Of a DNA stretch of 45,303 bases, positions 7,853-19,323 are shown piece by piece. Every line of letters begins with the position of its first letter. The stretch's first letter is position 1. A program made the position numbers and the translations under genes. The DNA is from Mycobacterium arosiense ATCC BAA-1401 = DSM 45069 (GTDB lineage Bacteria > Actinomycetota > Actinomycetes > Mycobacteriales > Mycobacteriaceae): assembly GCF_002086125.1 (NCBI RefSeq), contig NZ_MVHG01000035.1, forward strand, positions 1 to 45,303. Reading direction: 5' to 3'. The notes beneath the pieces are model-generated. The model saw only the letters and a program-made list of their open reading frames with translations. It did no database searches and was not told where the DNA came from.

Positions 7853-8215
7853 CTAGCGCGCTTCTTCCCAGAGCTGTTCGGTCAGGTCCTGGAACGCCGC
7901 GAGGGCGAACTGATCGTCCACCCGTCGCACGGCGGACTTGCTCATCATCGCCCGCACGACCGAGCCGTCCTTGTGCGCCAATTCGACGACCATGTTCGCC
8001 AGCGCGTGCACCGTCGCCAACAGCGAATCCGAGGCGGGGGCCTGATGGAAGATCTGTTCGAATCGCAGCGACAGCGTCTCTTCCGGCTCGTAGCCCATCA
8101 TGTCGGCAAATGCGGTGTTGGCGAATAAGATACTGCCGTCGTCTCCGATCGCCAGCACCGGAACCGGGATCCGCTCCAGCACGACCAGTGCGGGCAGCTC
8201 CCTCAAAGTCGTCAT
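7853..8215 (-). CDS. Small single-domain PAS sensor protein
   Basis: 120 residues, made up almost entirely of one PAS fold: IPVPVLAIGDDGSILFANTA, FADMMGYEPEETL, then AHKDGSVVRAMMSKSAVRR and FALAAFQDLTEQ. These fit PAS (S-box) consensus regions. There is no attached kinase, cyclase or DNA-binding domain, so it would work through a partner. The ATG at 8215 (MTTLRELPAL) leaves PAS plus a short lead; in-frame GTG (8254) or TTG (8260) would add 13-15 residues. It converges on the TetR copy 2 unit. A bound cofactor or signal cannot be predicted. Confidence 0.8.
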   Translation of the reverse strand: MTTLRELPALVVLERIPVPVLAIGDDGSILFANTAFADMMGYEPEETLSLRFEQIFHQAPASDSLLATVHALANMVVELAHKDGSVVRAMMSKSAVRRVDDQFALAAFQDLTEQLWEEAR

Positions 8216-8402
8216 CGGCGATTGGCCCTGTTGCCTGTGCTGGCGTCGTTCCACACCCAAGATTATGGTCTATGCCAGAAGTTATGTTGGACACATTTGT
8301 TCAAAGCGCACAGATGTATTGGCCGTCCCCACGAACACGCTTGCTCTTCAACCGAATTGTCCAGGCTTCGACCGCCGGTCAGAAGGACTTTGGACGGTCC
8401 GC

Positions 8403-9947
8403 TCACTCGACCTGATAGCGGGGGAACACGCCGGTGGGAGCGGGCAGCGCCGTGCCGGGCGCCAGGCGCGTGCCGACCGCGGCAAACGCTCGTTGGTCTT
8501 CGGCCTGCCCGAGCAGATCCAGCAGCTTGCCGGCCGATTCGGGCATGACGGGCTGGACCAGCAGCGCGGCGACGCGCACCACCTCGCAGGTGATGTACAA
8601 GACGGTGCGGAACCGCTGCTGATCGGCCTCGGACTCGCTCTTGCGCAACACCCAGGGCTGCTGCGCCGAAAAGTACCTGTTGGCCTCGCCGAGCATCAGC
8701 CAGATCGCTTCCAGCGCCAGGTGCATCGCCTGCGAGTCGAAGCCGGCCCGGACGCGTTCCAACAAGCCGTCGGCCGTCGCGAGCAATTCGGCGTCGGCGG
8801 CCATCAGCTCACCGGGTTCGGGAACGACCCCGTCGAGGTTCTTGGCGATCATCGACAACGACCGCTGGGCCAGGTTGCCGAGCTCGTTGGCCAGGTCGGA
8901 GTTGATCCGGGTGATGATGGCCGCTTCGCTGAAGCTGCCGTCCTGGCCGAACGGAACTTCGCGCAACAGGAAATAGCGCACCTGATCGACGCCGAACTCC
9001 TCGATCAGATTTATCGGGTCCACCACGTTGCCCACCGACTTGCTCATCTTCTCGCCGCGGTTCAGCAGGAACCCGTGCGCGAAAACCCTTCGCGGCAGCT
9101 CGATTCCGGCCGACATCAGAAACGCCGGCCAGTACACGGTGTGGAACCGGATGATGTCCTTGCCGATCATGTGCAAGTCGGCCGGCCAATAGCGCCGGAA
9201 CCGCTCGGATTCGGTGTCCGGATAGCCGACCCCGGTCAGGTAATTGGTCAGGGCGTCGACCCAGACGTACATCACGTGGTCGGGATGCTCGGGCACCTGC
9301 ACGCCCCAGTCGAATGAAGTGCGCGAAATGGACAGATCGCGCAAGCCGCCCGAGACGAAGCTGACCACCTCGTTGCGTCGCGCTTCGGGCGCGATGAAGT
9401 CCGGGTTCGCCTCGTAGTGGGCCAGCAGCTTGTCCGTGTAGGCCGAGAGCCGGAAGAAATAGGTCTGCTCCTCGGTCCACGTCACCGGGGCGCCGGTCTC
9501 GGTGGCCAGCCGGGTCCCGTCGTCCAGCAGTGTGGTTTCCGATTCGACGAAGAACCGTTCGTCGCGCACCGAATACCAGCCCGAGTAGGTGTCCAGGTAG
9601 ATGTCACCGGCGGCCGACATGCGCCGCCAGATCTCTTTAGACGCCTCGTGATGGTCGGGATCGGTGGTGCGGATGAAGCGGTCGAAGGAGATGTTCAACC
9701 GCTCCTGCAGCCGCTGGAACACATCGGAGTTGCGCCGGGCCAGCTCGGCGGTCGGGATGCCCTCGGCCGCCGCGGTTTCGACCATCTTCAGGCCGTGTTC
9801 GTCGGTGCCGGTGAGAAACCGCACATCGAACCCGTCGAGCCGTTTGAACCGGGCGATCGCGTCGGTCGCGATGTACTCGTACGCGTGCCCGATGTGCGGA
9901 TCGCCATTGGGGTAAGTGATCGCGGTGGTGACGTAATAGGGCCTCAT
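8403..9947 (-). CDS. metG: Methionyl-tRNA synthetase
   Basis: 514 residues; charges tRNA-Met with methionine in the cytosol. The class I signatures are present: [13 protein letters not shown] (HIGH box) near the N-terminus, [10 protein letters not shown], and [14 protein letters not shown] (KMSKS loop). The connective region lacks the paired CxxC knuckles of the E. coli type, and there is no C-terminal EMAP-like domain, as is usual for the short actinobacterial form (Rv1007c, named metS in H37Rv, 519 aa). The ATG at 9947 begins [18 protein letters not shown] and has GAGG just upstream. Longer forms would run into the divergent tatD promoter. It faces tatD across 38 bp. Confidence 0.96.
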   Translation of the reverse strand: MRPYYVTTAITYPNGDPHIGHAYEYIATDAIARFKRLDGFDVRFLTGTDEHGLKMVETAAAEGIPTAELARRNSDVFQRLQERLNISFDRFIRTTDPDHHEASKEIWRRMSAAGDIYLDTYSGWYSVRDERFFVESETTLLDDGTRLATETGAPVTWTEEQTYFFRLSAYTDKLLAHYEANPDFIAPEARRNEVVSFVSGGLRDLSISRTSFDWGVQVPEHPDHVMYVWVDALTNYLTGVGYPDTESERFRRYWPADLHMIGKDIIRFHTVYWPAFLMSAGIELPRRVFAHGFLLNRGEKMSKSVGNVVDPINLIEEFGVDQVRYFLLREVPFGQDGSFSEAAIITRINSDLANELGNLAQRSLSMIAKNLDGVVPEPGELMAADAELLATADGLLERVRAGFDSQAMHLALEAIWLMLGEANRYFSAQQPWVLRKSESEADQQRFRTVLYITCEVVRVAALLVQPVMPESAGKLLDLLGQAEDQRAFAAVGTRLAPGTALPAPTGVFPRYQVE

Positions 9948-9973
9948 CGCCCTCAACCTTATTTGGGGACCCA

Positions 9974-9979
9974 TATTGT
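9974..9979 (+). promoter_or_regulatory. Candidate -10 element for a leaderless tatD transcript
   Basis: TATTGT fits the mycobacterial TANNNT -10 and lies 6 nt before the GTG at 9986, the spacing expected when transcription starts at the first base of the start codon. No ribosome site precedes the GTG. Confidence 0.4.
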
Positions 9980-9985
9980 GTGCGC

Positions 9986-10822
9986 GTGAGCTCCAAACGT
10001 CAGCCGCCCCCGTCCCCCGAGCCGTTGCGCCCGCTCGTCGATGCGCACACGCACCTGGATGCGTGCGGCGCCGCCGACGCCGACGGGGTGCGGGCCATCG
10101 CGGACCGTGCCGCGGCGGTGGGGGTGGGCGCGGTCGTCACCGTCGCCGATGACCTGGACTCGGCGCGCTGGGTCGCGCGCGCGGCCGAGTGGGACCCGCG
10201 GGTCTACGCGGCGGTGGCGTTGCACCCCACCCGCGCCGACGCGCTCAACGACGCCGCCCGCGCCGAAATCGAACGACTGGTGGGCCATCCCCGGGCGGTG
10301 GCCGTCGGCGAGACCGGCCTGGACCTGTATTGGCCCGGGCGGCTGGACGGTTGCGCCGAGCCGGCCTTGCAACGGGAGGCCTTCGCCTGGCACATCGACC
10401 TGGCGAAGCGCTGCGGCAAACCGCTGATGATCCACAACCGGGACGCCGATTCCGAAGTGCTCGACGTGCTCGCGGCCGAGGGCGCCCCGGACACCGTGAT
10501 CTTCCACTGCTTTTCTTCGGACGCTGCCATGGCCCGCCGCTGCGTGGACGCCGGGTGGCTGCTCAGCCTGTCCGGCACCGCGAGCTTTCGCAACGCGCAC
10601 GCCCTGCGCGAAGCCGTTCCGCTGATACCGCCGGAGCAGCTGTTGGTGGAGACCGATGCGCCATTCTTGACGCCGCATCCCTATCGGGGGATGGCGAATG
10701 AGCCGTATTGCCTTCCTTATACTGTTCGGGCGATCGCCGGACTGGTGGATCGCCGCCCGGAAGAGCTGGCCGAGATAACAACTGCCAATGCCCAGCGGGT
10801 GTACGGATTGGTCACAGTGTGA
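9986..10822 (+). CDS. tatD: TatD-family metal-dependent deoxyribonuclease
   Basis: 278 residues of the amidohydrolase-like TatD family, which have metal-dependent 3'-5' exonuclease activity in DNA repair and turnover. Metal-site motifs appear in order: DAHTHLD (N-terminus), GETGLDLYW, the HNRDAD histidine region, FHCFSSD and [14 protein letters not shown]. The start is GTG at 9986 ([10 protein letters not shown]), chosen because TATTGT sits 6 nt upstream; GTG at 9980 would add two residues. It corresponds to Rv1008. The rpfB-ksgA-ispE set follows after 157 bp, with a terminator-like hairpin between. Confidence 0.93.
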   Translation: MSSKRQPPPSPEPLRPLVDAHTHLDACGAADADGVRAIADRAAAVGVGAVVTVADDLDSARWVARAAEWDPRVYAAVALHPTRADALNDAARAEIERLVGHPRAVAVGETGLDLYWPGRLDGCAEPALQREAFAWHIDLAKRCGKPLMIHNRDADSEVLDVLAAEGAPDTVIFHCFSSDAAMARRCVDAGWLLSLSGTASFRNAHALREAVPLIPPEQLLVETDAPFLTPHPYRGMANEPYCLPYTVRAIAGLVDRRPEELAEITTANAQRVYGLVTV

Positions 10823-12982
<2,160 letters not shown>

Positions 12983-13059
12983 GCGACCGCCGGGCGGGGC
13001 GCCTCCGCCGGTCGACGGCGACCGGGGCGCCGTTGCGTGTGGTTGGGACCCAGCAGCGA

Positions 13060-13065
13060 TAGTCT
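13060..13065 (+). promoter_or_regulatory. Candidate -10 element for a leaderless ispE transcript
   Basis: TAGTCT fits TANNNT and is followed by exactly 6 nt before the ispE GTG. No Shine-Dalgarno is visible. ispE may therefore have its own leaderless promoter besides read-through from rpfB-ksgA. Confidence 0.5.
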
Positions 13066-13071
13066 GCTGCC

Positions 13072-14028
13072 GTGTCCGCGTCTGACGGCAATACCGCCGC
13101 GCAGTGGGTGCCCACCGGGTCGGTCACCGTTCGGGTGCCCGGAAAAGTCAACCTCTACTTGGCGGTGGGTGATCGCCGCGCGGACGGCTACCACGAGCTG
13201 AACACGATCTTCCAGGCCGTTTCGCTGCTCGACGAGGTGACGGTCCGCAACGCCGACGTGCTCTCGCTCGACATCGTCGGCGAAGGCGCCGGGACGCTGC
13301 CGACGGACGAACGCAATCTGGCCTGGCAGGCCGCCGAGATGATGGCCGAACACGTCGGCCGGGCGCCGGACGTGTCCATCAAGATCGACAAATCCATTCC
13401 GGTGGCCGGCGGCATGGCCGGTGGCAGCGCCGACGCGGCGGCCGTCCTGGTCGCGATGAACTCGCTGTGGGAACTCAACGTGCCCCGCCGCGACCTGCGC
13501 ATGCTGGCCGCGCGGTTGGGCAGCGACGTGCCGTTCGCGCTGCACGGCGGTACCGCGCTGGGCACCGGCCGCGGCGAGGAATTGGCGACGGTGTTGTCCC
13601 GCAACACCTTTCACTGGGTGTTGGCGTTCGCCGACGACGAGCTGCTGACGCCGGCGGTGTTCAGCGAACTGGACCGGCTCCGCAAGGCGGGGGATCCGCC
13701 CCGGCTACCCGCCCCCGGGCCGGTGCTGGCCGCGCTGGCCGCCGGGGACGCCGAGCAGTTGGCCCCGCTGCTGGGCAACGAGATGCAGGCGGCGGCGGTG
13801 AGTCTCAACCCCGGCCTGCGCCGGACGTTGCGCGCGGGGGTGGAGGCCGGGGCGCTGGCGGGCGTGGTGTCCGGGTCGGGCCCAACGTGTGCCTTCCTGT
13901 GCTCGTCGGCGGCCGCTGCGGTCGACGTCGGCACCGAGGTGTCGGGGGCCGGTGTGTGCCGCACGGTGCGGGTCGCCAGCGGGCCGGTGGCCGGCGCCCG
14001 GGTGGTTCCCACACCCACCGAGGTGTGA
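13072..14028 (+). CDS. ispE: 4-diphosphocytidyl-2-C-methyl-D-erythritol kinase IspE
   Basis: 318 residues of the GHMP kinase family. Phosphorylates CDP-methylerythritol at the 2-OH with ATP, the fourth enzymatic step of the MEP route to isoprenoids. N-terminal substrate motif [27 protein letters not shown]-binding [14 protein letters not shown] in the middle, and glycine-rich [13 protein letters not shown] near the C-terminus are all intact. GTG start, supported by the -10-like TAGTCT 6 nt upstream. ksgA ends 89 bp before. It matches Rv1011. Confidence 0.96.
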   Translation: MSASDGNTAAQWVPTGSVTVRVPGKVNLYLAVGDRRADGYHELNTIFQAVSLLDEVTVRNADVLSLDIVGEGAGTLPTDERNLAWQAAEMMAEHVGRAPDVSIKIDKSIPVAGGMAGGSADAAAVLVAMNSLWELNVPRRDLRMLAARLGSDVPFALHGGTALGTGRGEELATVLSRNTFHWVLAFADDELLTPAVFSELDRLRKAGDPPRLPAPGPVLAALAAGDAEQLAPLLGNEMQAAAVSLNPGLRRTLRAGVEAGALAGVVSGSGPTCAFLCSSAAAAVDVGTEVSGAGVCRTVRVASGPVAGARVVPTPTEV

Positions 14029-14081
14029 CTCTTTTCCCCATTCTGCGCACGGGTTTGGCGCGTCCCTAAGAGGAGTTTAAG

Positions 14082-14108
14082 ATGATCCGCGGTGACGGGA
14101 AGCGTTGA
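14082..14108 (+). CDS. Possible 8-codon leader peptide between ispE and pks16
   Basis: AAGAGGAGT (14069-14077) is a strong ribosome site in front of ATG ATC CGC GGT GAC GGG AAG CGT TGA. The peptide would be MIRGDGKR. Nineteen nucleotides after its stop the 12-bp hairpin at 14127-14155 begins, an arrangement that resembles an attenuator. No product is known. Confidence 0.3.
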   Translation: MIRGDGKR

Positions 14109-14126
14109 GCAAGATCACTTAATTGC

Positions 14127-14155
14127 ATCGTCCGCCGGGTGCTCCGGCGGACGAT
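14127..14155 (+). terminator. Strong perfect hairpin downstream of ispE
   Basis: ATCGTCCGCCGG (14127-14138) and CCGGCGGACGAT (14144-14155) form a perfect 12-bp stem with a 5-nt loop, followed by TGCTTC. It probably ends the rpfB-ksgA-ispE transcript. The remaining 338-bp ispE-pks16 gap holds only the tiny ORF at 14082 and the pks16 ribosome site. Confidence 0.7.
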
Positions 14156-14366
14156 TGCTTCATGGGTCCGGACGAGTCTTCCCGGGCCCGTTTCGCGCTC
14201 ATCGGACCGGCGACCGCCGCCGCAGTGCGGCGGGTGGGGACGCATCACCGATCCGAGACCTAACCGCCGCTCAACCGTATTTGCGTGCTTGCGGCGAAGT
14301 GTTACCCAGCGGGCGGAACATGAGATCCCGGGCGTTGGTGCGAGGGCTGGAACCGAGGAGGACTCT

Positions 14367-16001
14367 GTGAGCAGGTTTACCGAGAAGATGTACCGCAATG
14401 CCCGGTCCGCGACGACGGGCATGGTCACCGGTGAACCCCGCGAGCCGGTCCGCCACACCTGGGGCGAGGTTCACGAGCGCGCGCGCCGCATTGCGGGCGG
14501 CCTGGCCGCCGCGGGCATCGGGCCCGGCGACGCCGTCGGCGTGCTCGCCGGTTACCCCGTGGAGATCGCGCCGACGGCGCAGGGCCTGTGGATGCGCGGG
14601 GCGAGCCTGACCATGCTGCACCAGCCCACGCCGCGCACCGACCTGGCCGTGTGGGCCGAGGACACCATGAACGTCATCGGCATGATCGAGGCGAAGGCCG
14701 TCGTCGTCTCGGAGCCCTTCGACGTGGCCATCCCGGTGCTGCAGGAAAAAGGCATCTTGGTCGTCACCGTCGCCGACCTGCTCGCCGCGGAGCCGATCGA
14801 CCCCGTCGATGTCGGCGAGGACGCGCTCGCGCTGATGCAGCTGACGTCGGGGTCCACCGGATCTCCCAAGGCGGTGCAGATCACCCACCGCAACATCTAC
14901 TCCAACGCCGAGGCGATGTTCATCGGCGCCCAGTACGACGTCACCACGGACGTCATGGTCAGCTGGCTGCCCTGTTTCCACGACATGGGCATGGTCGGCT
15001 TTTTGACCATCCCCATGTACTTCGGTGCCGAGCTGGTCAAGGTCACCCCGATGGACTTCCTGCGCGACACGCTGCTGTGGGCCAAGCTCATCGACAAGTA
15101 CCAGGGCACCATGACCGCGGCGCCCAACTTCGCCTACGCGCTGCTGGCCAAGCGGCTGCGCCGCAACGCCAAGCCCGGCGACTTCGACCTGTCCACGTTG
15201 CGGTTCGCGCTGTCGGGCGCCGAGCCCGTCGAACCCGCCGACGTGGAGGACCTGCTGGACGCCGGCAAGCCGTTCGGCCTGCGTCCCTCGGCGATCCTGC
15301 CCGCCTACGGCATGGCCGAGACCACGCTGGCCGTGTCGTTTTCGGAGTGCAACGCCGGCCTGGTGGTCGACGAGGTCGACGCCGACCTGCTGGCCGCCCT
15401 GCGCCGCGCCGTCCCGGCCACCAAGGGCAACACCCGCCGGTTGGCCACGCTGGGGCCCCTGCTGAAGGACCTCGAGGCGCGCATCATCGACGAGAACGGC
15501 GACGTGATGCCGGCGCGCGGGGTCGGTGTCATCGAGCTGCGCGGCGAGTCGCTGACGCCCGGCTACCTCACCATGGGCGGCTTCATCTCGGCCCAGGACG
15601 AGAACGGCTGGTATGACACCGGTGACCTGGGCTACCTGACCGAGGAGGGCCACGTCGTGGTCTGCGGCCGGGTCAAGGACGTCATCATCATGGCGGGCCG
15701 CAACATCTATCCCACCGACATCGAGCGGGCCGCCTGCCGCGTCGAGGGCGTGCGGCCCGGGTGCGCCGTGGCGGTGCGGCTGGACGCCGGCCACTCCCGC
15801 GAGACGTTCGCCGTGGCCGTGGAGTCCAACGCCTTCCAAGACCAGGCCGAGGTGCGCCGCATCGAGCACCAGGTCGCCCGGGAGGTGGTGGCCGAGGTCG
15901 ACGTGCGGCCGCGCAACGTGGTGGTGCTCGGGCCGGGCACCATCCCGAAGACGCCGTCGGGCAAGTTGCGCCGATCGACGTCCGTCAGCCTGGTCACCTA
16001 G
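14367..16001 (+). CDS. pks16: Acyl-adenylating enzyme Pks16 (FadD-like fatty acyl-AMP/CoA ligase)
   Basis: 544 residues, the same length as Rv1013 as I recall it, which is called pks16 though it is not a polyketide synthase. It belongs to the ANL adenylate-forming family: P-loop [18 protein letters not shown] (about 160-177), [25 protein letters not shown] (typical of fatty acyl-AMP ligases), [23 protein letters not shown], and [10 protein letters not shown] with the catalytic lysine at the C-terminus. It activates an acid, probably a fatty acid for lipid assembly; whether the end product is acyl-AMP or acyl-CoA cannot be decided. The GTG start ([12 protein letters not shown]) has GAGGAGGA at 14355-14362. 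It converges on pth with a 7-bp gap. Confidence 0.9.
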   Translation: MSRFTEKMYRNARSATTGMVTGEPREPVRHTWGEVHERARRIAGGLAAAGIGPGDAVGVLAGYPVEIAPTAQGLWMRGASLTMLHQPTPRTDLAVWAEDTMNVIGMIEAKAVVVSEPFDVAIPVLQEKGILVVTVADLLAAEPIDPVDVGEDALALMQLTSGSTGSPKAVQITHRNIYSNAEAMFIGAQYDVTTDVMVSWLPCFHDMGMVGFLTIPMYFGAELVKVTPMDFLRDTLLWAKLIDKYQGTMTAAPNFAYALLAKRLRRNAKPGDFDLSTLRFALSGAEPVEPADVEDLLDAGKPFGLRPSAILPAYGMAETTLAVSFSECNAGLVVDEVDADLLAALRRAVPATKGNTRRLATLGPLLKDLEARIIDENGDVMPARGVGVIELRGESLTPGYLTMGGFISAQDENGWYDTGDLGYLTEEGHVVVCGRVKDVIIMAGRNIYPTDIERAACRVEGVRPGCAVAVRLDAGHSRETFAVAVESNAFQDQAEVRRIEHQVAREVVAEVDVRPRNVVVLGPGTIPKTPSGKLRRSTSVSLVT

Positions 16002-16008
16002 CCCCGGT

Positions 16009-16584
16009 CTACCAGGCGTGCACCCGGTTCTGCGCGGGCTCTAGCCCCACTTCGATCAGCAATTCGGTGGCATCGGCGGCCTGCTCGCAGATGGTGGGAA
16101 CCTCGCGGCGCTCGGCGACGGTGAAGGGTTCCAACACGAATGCCGCCGGGTCCTTGCGCCCCGGCGGACGGCCGATGCCGATGCGGACCCGCTGAAAGTC
16201 TTTGCTGCCCAATGCATTAGCGACCGAACGCAGTCCGTTGTGGCCGCCTTCGCCGCCGCCGATCTTGAGCCGGATGCGCCCGAAGTCCAAGTCGAGGTCG
16301 TCGTGGATGACGATGAGGTCGCCCGGTGTCACCGAGTAGAACTTCGCCAACGGGCCGACCTGACGGCCGGATTCGTTCATATAGCAGCGCGGCTTGGCCA
16401 CCACGACCGAGCGCCCGGCGAGCCGGCCGCTGACGATCTCGGCGCCGGACCGCTTGTGCGCCTTGAACTTCGAACCCATCCGGGCCGCGAGCAGGTCGGC
16501 GACCATGAACCCGACGTTGTGCCGGGTCCGGGCGTAGTTGTCTCCGGGATTGCCCAGGCCGACCACCAGTAACGGCTCGGCCAC
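16009..16584 (-). CDS. pth: Peptidyl-tRNA hydrolase
   Basis: 191 residues, same as Rv1014c. Releases peptides from tRNAs that drop off stalled ribosomes. Key residues are in place: Asn12 in VVGLGNPG, catalytic His22 in RTRHNVGF, Asn70 in YMNESG, the IHDDLDL acid at about 95, and Asn116 in [11 protein letters not shown] start. It is 12 bp downstream of rplY on the same strand, the rplY-pth pairing common in bacteria, and the two are almost certainly co-transcribed. Confidence 0.97.
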   Translation of the reverse strand: MAEPLLVVGLGNPGDNYARTRHNVGFMVADLLAARMGSKFKAHKRSGAEIVSGRLAGRSVVVAKPRCYMNESGRQVGPLAKFYSVTPGDLIVIHDDLDLDFGRIRLKIGGGEGGHNGLRSVANALGSKDFQRVRIGIGRPPGRKDPAAFVLEPFTVAERREVPTICEQAADATELLIEVGLEPAQNRVHAW

Positions 16585-16596
16585 GTCGTGATCCGC

Positions 16597-17265
16597 CTAC
16601 TCGGACTCGGCCTCGGCGGCCTCGGCTTCGCCGGCCTCGGCCGCTTCTTCGCCCTCGGGGGCCGCGGCCTCCTCGGTGACCTCGCCCGCGCCCTCTTCGG
16701 CGAGTTCCTCGGCGGTGGGCGCGGTGACCACGTTGACCACCAGCGTCTCCGGGTCGGAGATCAGGTTGACGCCGCTGGGCAGGGTGATCTGTCCGGCGGT
16801 GAACTGGGTGCCCGGCTCGGCGCCCTCGACGGACACCGCCAGCTGCTCGGGAATCGACAGGGCGTCTGCCTCGATCTCGATGGTGCTGGCGTCCTGGGTC
16901 ACCAGGGTGCCGGGCACGGGCTCGCCCTCGATGACCACGCGGACCTCGACGACGACCTTCTCGCCGCGACGCACGACCAGCAGGTCGGCGTGCTGAATGG
17001 TGCGGCGGATGGGGTGGATGTCGAGCGACTTGGTCAGGGCCAGCTGCTGCTTGCCCTCGATGTCGAGGGTCAGCACGGCGTTGGTGCCGGCGTGGCGCAG
17101 CACCGCGGCGAAGTCGTGGCCCGGCAGCTCCAGGTGCTGCGGGTCGGTGCCGTGGCCGTAGAGGACGGCCGGGATTTTGCCGTCGCGGCGGGCTCGCCGG
17201 GACGCACCCTTGCCGGTCTCGCCGCGCACGGCGACCTTCAACTGGTTGAGTGCTTGCTTGGCCAT
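16597..17265 (-). CDS. rplY: 50S ribosomal protein L25/general stress protein Ctc
   Basis: 222 residues. Binds 5S rRNA in the large subunit. It is the long TL5/CTC form: an L25 domain (about 6-95, [17 protein letters not shown]) followed by the second beta domain (about 100-185, [18 protein letters not shown]), then a very acidic alanine/glutamate-rich tail of about 35 residues ([19 protein letters not shown]). ATG with CAGGAGCG upstream. Corresponds to Rv1015c (215 aa from memory). Confidence 0.96.
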   Translation of the reverse strand: MAKQALNQLKVAVRGETGKGASRRARRDGKIPAVLYGHGTDPQHLELPGHDFAAVLRHAGTNAVLTLDIEGKQQLALTKSLDIHPIRRTIQHADLLVVRRGEKVVVEVRVVIEGEPVPGTLVTQDASTIEIEADALSIPEQLAVSVEGAEPGTQFTAGQITLPSGVNLISDPETLVVNVVTAPTAEELAEEGAGEVTEEAAAPEGEEAAEAGEAEAAEAESE

Positions 17266-17401
17266 CGTGTCGCTCCTGTGTGCTCGCCTGTGTTTCGGGG
17301 CACGGCCGGGGTCGCGACGATTCGTCGGTCTCCGTCGATAACGGTGCTGGTCGGCCAGCCACCCTCGCCGTGACGCCCGGCCAGGTTAGCGCATCCGCAC
17401 C

Positions 17402-18271
17402 TCAGAGGGGAAATTTGGTCTTGGTGAGCTGCTCCGACAGCGACCACAGCGCCGCGGCGGTTGCCATGTCCCGGGCACGTCGGCTGCGCGCCACCGGTTG
17501 GGTGCGGCCGATCTGGCCGAAGCGGGGGCCGACGAAGGTGTCCCCGGGCAGGTCCTGGGACGCCGCGTACAGCGTCTGCCGGGCGCCGAAATCGGCGTTG
17601 GTGGCGGCCACCCGCGTGACGGCCGACATCAGCGTGTCACCCAGCTTGCGCCCGGACGCGCCCTGCAGATTGGTGTGCGAGTAGCCGGGGTGGGCCGCGA
17701 GCGCGCGCAGCGGGGAGCCGGCGGCGGTGAGGCGGCGCTGCAGCTCGCTGGTGAACAGCAGGTTGGCGAGCTTGGACTGGCTATACGCCAGCCACGGCGA
17801 GTACCGCCGGTGCTGCCAATGCAGGTCATCGAGGTTGATGCTGCCGGCCCAATGCGCCATGGACGACACCGTCACCACCCGATCGGTCAGCTTGGGCAGC
17901 AGCAGGTTGGTCAGCGCGAAGTGGCCGAGGTGATTGGTGCCGATCTGGGTCTCGAAGCCGTCGACCGTCAGCGCGAAGGGCGCGGCCATGATGCCGGCGT
18001 TGTTGATCAGCACGTCGGCCTGGCTCACGCCTTCGGCGAACCGGCGCACCGACGACAGGTCCTGCAGATCGAGCTCGCGCACCTCGACCTGACCGGCCAT
18101 CCGGCGGGCGGCGGTCTCGCCCTTGCGGATGTTGCGCACGGCCATGATGATCGTGGCCCCTCGTCGCGCCAGCTCGCGGGCGGTGATGGCGCCCAACCCG
18201 CTGTTGGCACCGGTGATGATGACGGTGCGTTCGGCGAACGACGGGAGATCTGCGGCGGTCCAGCCAGTCAT
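17402..18271 (-). CDS. Short-chain dehydrogenase/reductase (retinol dehydrogenase-like)
   Basis: 289 residues of the classical SDR type. Cofactor loop TGANSGLG (about 20-27), Arg at VRN that suits NADP(H), NNAG, active-site Ser in VVTVSS, and YSQSK (Y-x-x-x-K). The extended C-terminus and LxxHPGYSHTNLQG region resemble the retinol-dehydrogenase/WW-oxidoreductase-like subgroup common in mycobacteria. ATG at 18271 (MTGWTAADLPS) is chosen; TAGTGT 8 nt upstream could be the -10 of a leaderless transcript. It lies between lpqT and rplY, a place where H37Rv, as I recall it, has no gene. Substrate unknown. Confidence 0.9.
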   Translation of the reverse strand: MTGWTAADLPSFAERTVIITGANSGLGAITARELARRGATIIMAVRNIRKGETAARRMAGQVEVRELDLQDLSSVRRFAEGVSQADVLINNAGIMAAPFALTVDGFETQIGTNHLGHFALTNLLLPKLTDRVVTVSSMAHWAGSINLDDLHWQHRRYSPWLAYSQSKLANLLFTSELQRRLTAAGSPLRALAAHPGYSHTNLQGASGRKLGDTLMSAVTRVAATNADFGARQTLYAASQDLPGDTFVGPRFGQIGRTQPVARSRRARDMATAAALWSLSEQLTKTKFPL

Positions 18272-18322
18272 GGCTGACAACACTAATGGCCGACGGCGGC
18301 CGAGCGCAGAGCCGCTAAGCCG

Positions 18323-18982
18323 CTACTTCGCCGCGACAACGAATCCGTGGATGATCGCGTTGATGTCCGACGATTGCGCGGCGGCCTGGTTGGCGAAGCC
18401 GGTGATGGTCAGCTGCACCAGGTAACGCTGGCGGGCGGGCGGTGAGCCTGTGGCGATGACGATGCGGTTCCAGCTGTGCAGCCGCATGCCTCCCTCGAGG
18501 TCGTAGCTGCCCTGAATCATCGATGAGGGAAAGCCGTTGTAGGGCGCGCCCGAGGCGTCCAGCTGCTTGAAGTTCTCGAACAGTTGCGCGTCGTCGTTGC
18601 CGTGCTTGATGACCTGGGCCGGGTCGAACTCCCCGTTGAGCTTGAACACCACCAGCCGCGCCGTCGGAAATTTGCCGCCCTGGGAGATGATCAGCGTCTG
18701 CGGGCTGATGTTCGGGCTGGTGAACGGCGACCAGCCCGGGGGTGTCGGTATGGACACCGTCAGGTCGGACAGCGATCCCGGTGCCACCGGTTCCCCGGTC
18801 ACCCCGATGCTCTGCAGATACTGCGACAGCGGAACCGGCTTCTGCGCCGGCTTGGTAGTCGTGGGCGTCGACGTCGTCGACAGGATCGATTGGTAGTCAG
18901 GCGGTTTCGTTGCACAGCCGCCGGACGAGAAAGCCGCCGCAACTATCACGGCAGCGGCCACGAGGGGGCCGAGCCGAATCAC
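18323..18982 (-). CDS. lpqT: Lipoprotein LpqT (LpqN/MTB10 family)
   Basis: 219 residues. Signal peptide with lipobox SGGC, Cys23, so lipid-anchored outside the plasma membrane. After a Ser/Thr/Pro-rich linker the LpqN-type domain follows (LTVSIPTPPGW, then the PTARLVVFKLNGEF and FPSSMIQGSYDLEG stretches). Family members are secreted or surface proteins; interaction with envelope-remodelling systems has been proposed for LpqN, and no enzyme activity is established for LpqT. The GTG start overlaps the arsC TGA by 4 nt (GTGA). Rv1016c counterpart. Confidence 0.9.
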   Translation of the reverse strand: MIRLGPLVAAAVIVAAAFSSGGCATKPPDYQSILSTTSTPTTTKPAQKPVPLSQYLQSIGVTGEPVAPGSLSDLTVSIPTPPGWSPFTSPNISPQTLIISQGGKFPTARLVVFKLNGEFDPAQVIKHGNDDAQLFENFKQLDASGAPYNGFPSSMIQGSYDLEGGMRLHSWNRIVIATGSPPARQRYLVQLTITGFANQAAAQSSDINAIIHGFVVAAK

Positions 18983-19323
18983 AGAATCTCGCGGACCGCG
19001 TCGATCGGGCGGGCCAGCCGAGTGCCCTTCGGTGTGATGACGAAGGGCCGTTCGATGAGGATTGGGTGTTCGACCATGGCGTCGAGCAACTGGTCGTCGG
19101 TGGCGTCGGCGAGGTTGAGCTCGTCGTAGAGGGATTCCCGCTTGCGCACGGCGGTGCGCACGTCGATGCCCGCGTCGCGGATCATCTTCACCAGCTCGCT
19201 ACGCGACGGCGGGGTTTTCAGGTATTGGACGACGGTGGGCTCAATACCGTTGTCGCGCAATAAATCCAGCGTCTTACGGGAGGTGCTGCATTTGGGGTTG
19301 TGGTAGATGACGGAATCGGCCAT
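18979..19323 (-). CDS. arsC: ArsC-family arsenate reductase (glutaredoxin-dependent type)
   Basis: 114 residues of the thioredoxin-fold ArsC/Spx superfamily. Catalytic Cys12 sits in YHNPKCSTSRKTL, and the three arginines that hold the oxyanion in E. coli ArsC are matched by Arg60 (AVRKRE), Arg92 (IERPF) and Arg105 (TRLARP). This supports a true ArsC rather than Spx or YffB. The ATG follows the prsA TAG with no gap and its stop overlaps lpqT, so expression is tied to prsA. There is no ArsR or arsenite pump nearby, and mycobacteria lack the usual glutaredoxin system, so the reductant and real substrate are open. Confidence 0.9.
   Translation of the reverse strand: MADSVIYHNPKCSTSRKTLDLLRDNGIEPTVVQYLKTPPSRSELVKMIRDAGIDVRTAVRKRESLYDELNLADATDDQLLDAMVEHPILIERPFVITPKGTRLARPIDAVREIL

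Noticed and set aside
14271..15869. A 532-codon open frame antisense to pks16
   Set aside because: Shadow of the pks16 codon bias; no recognisable domain and no ribosome site.
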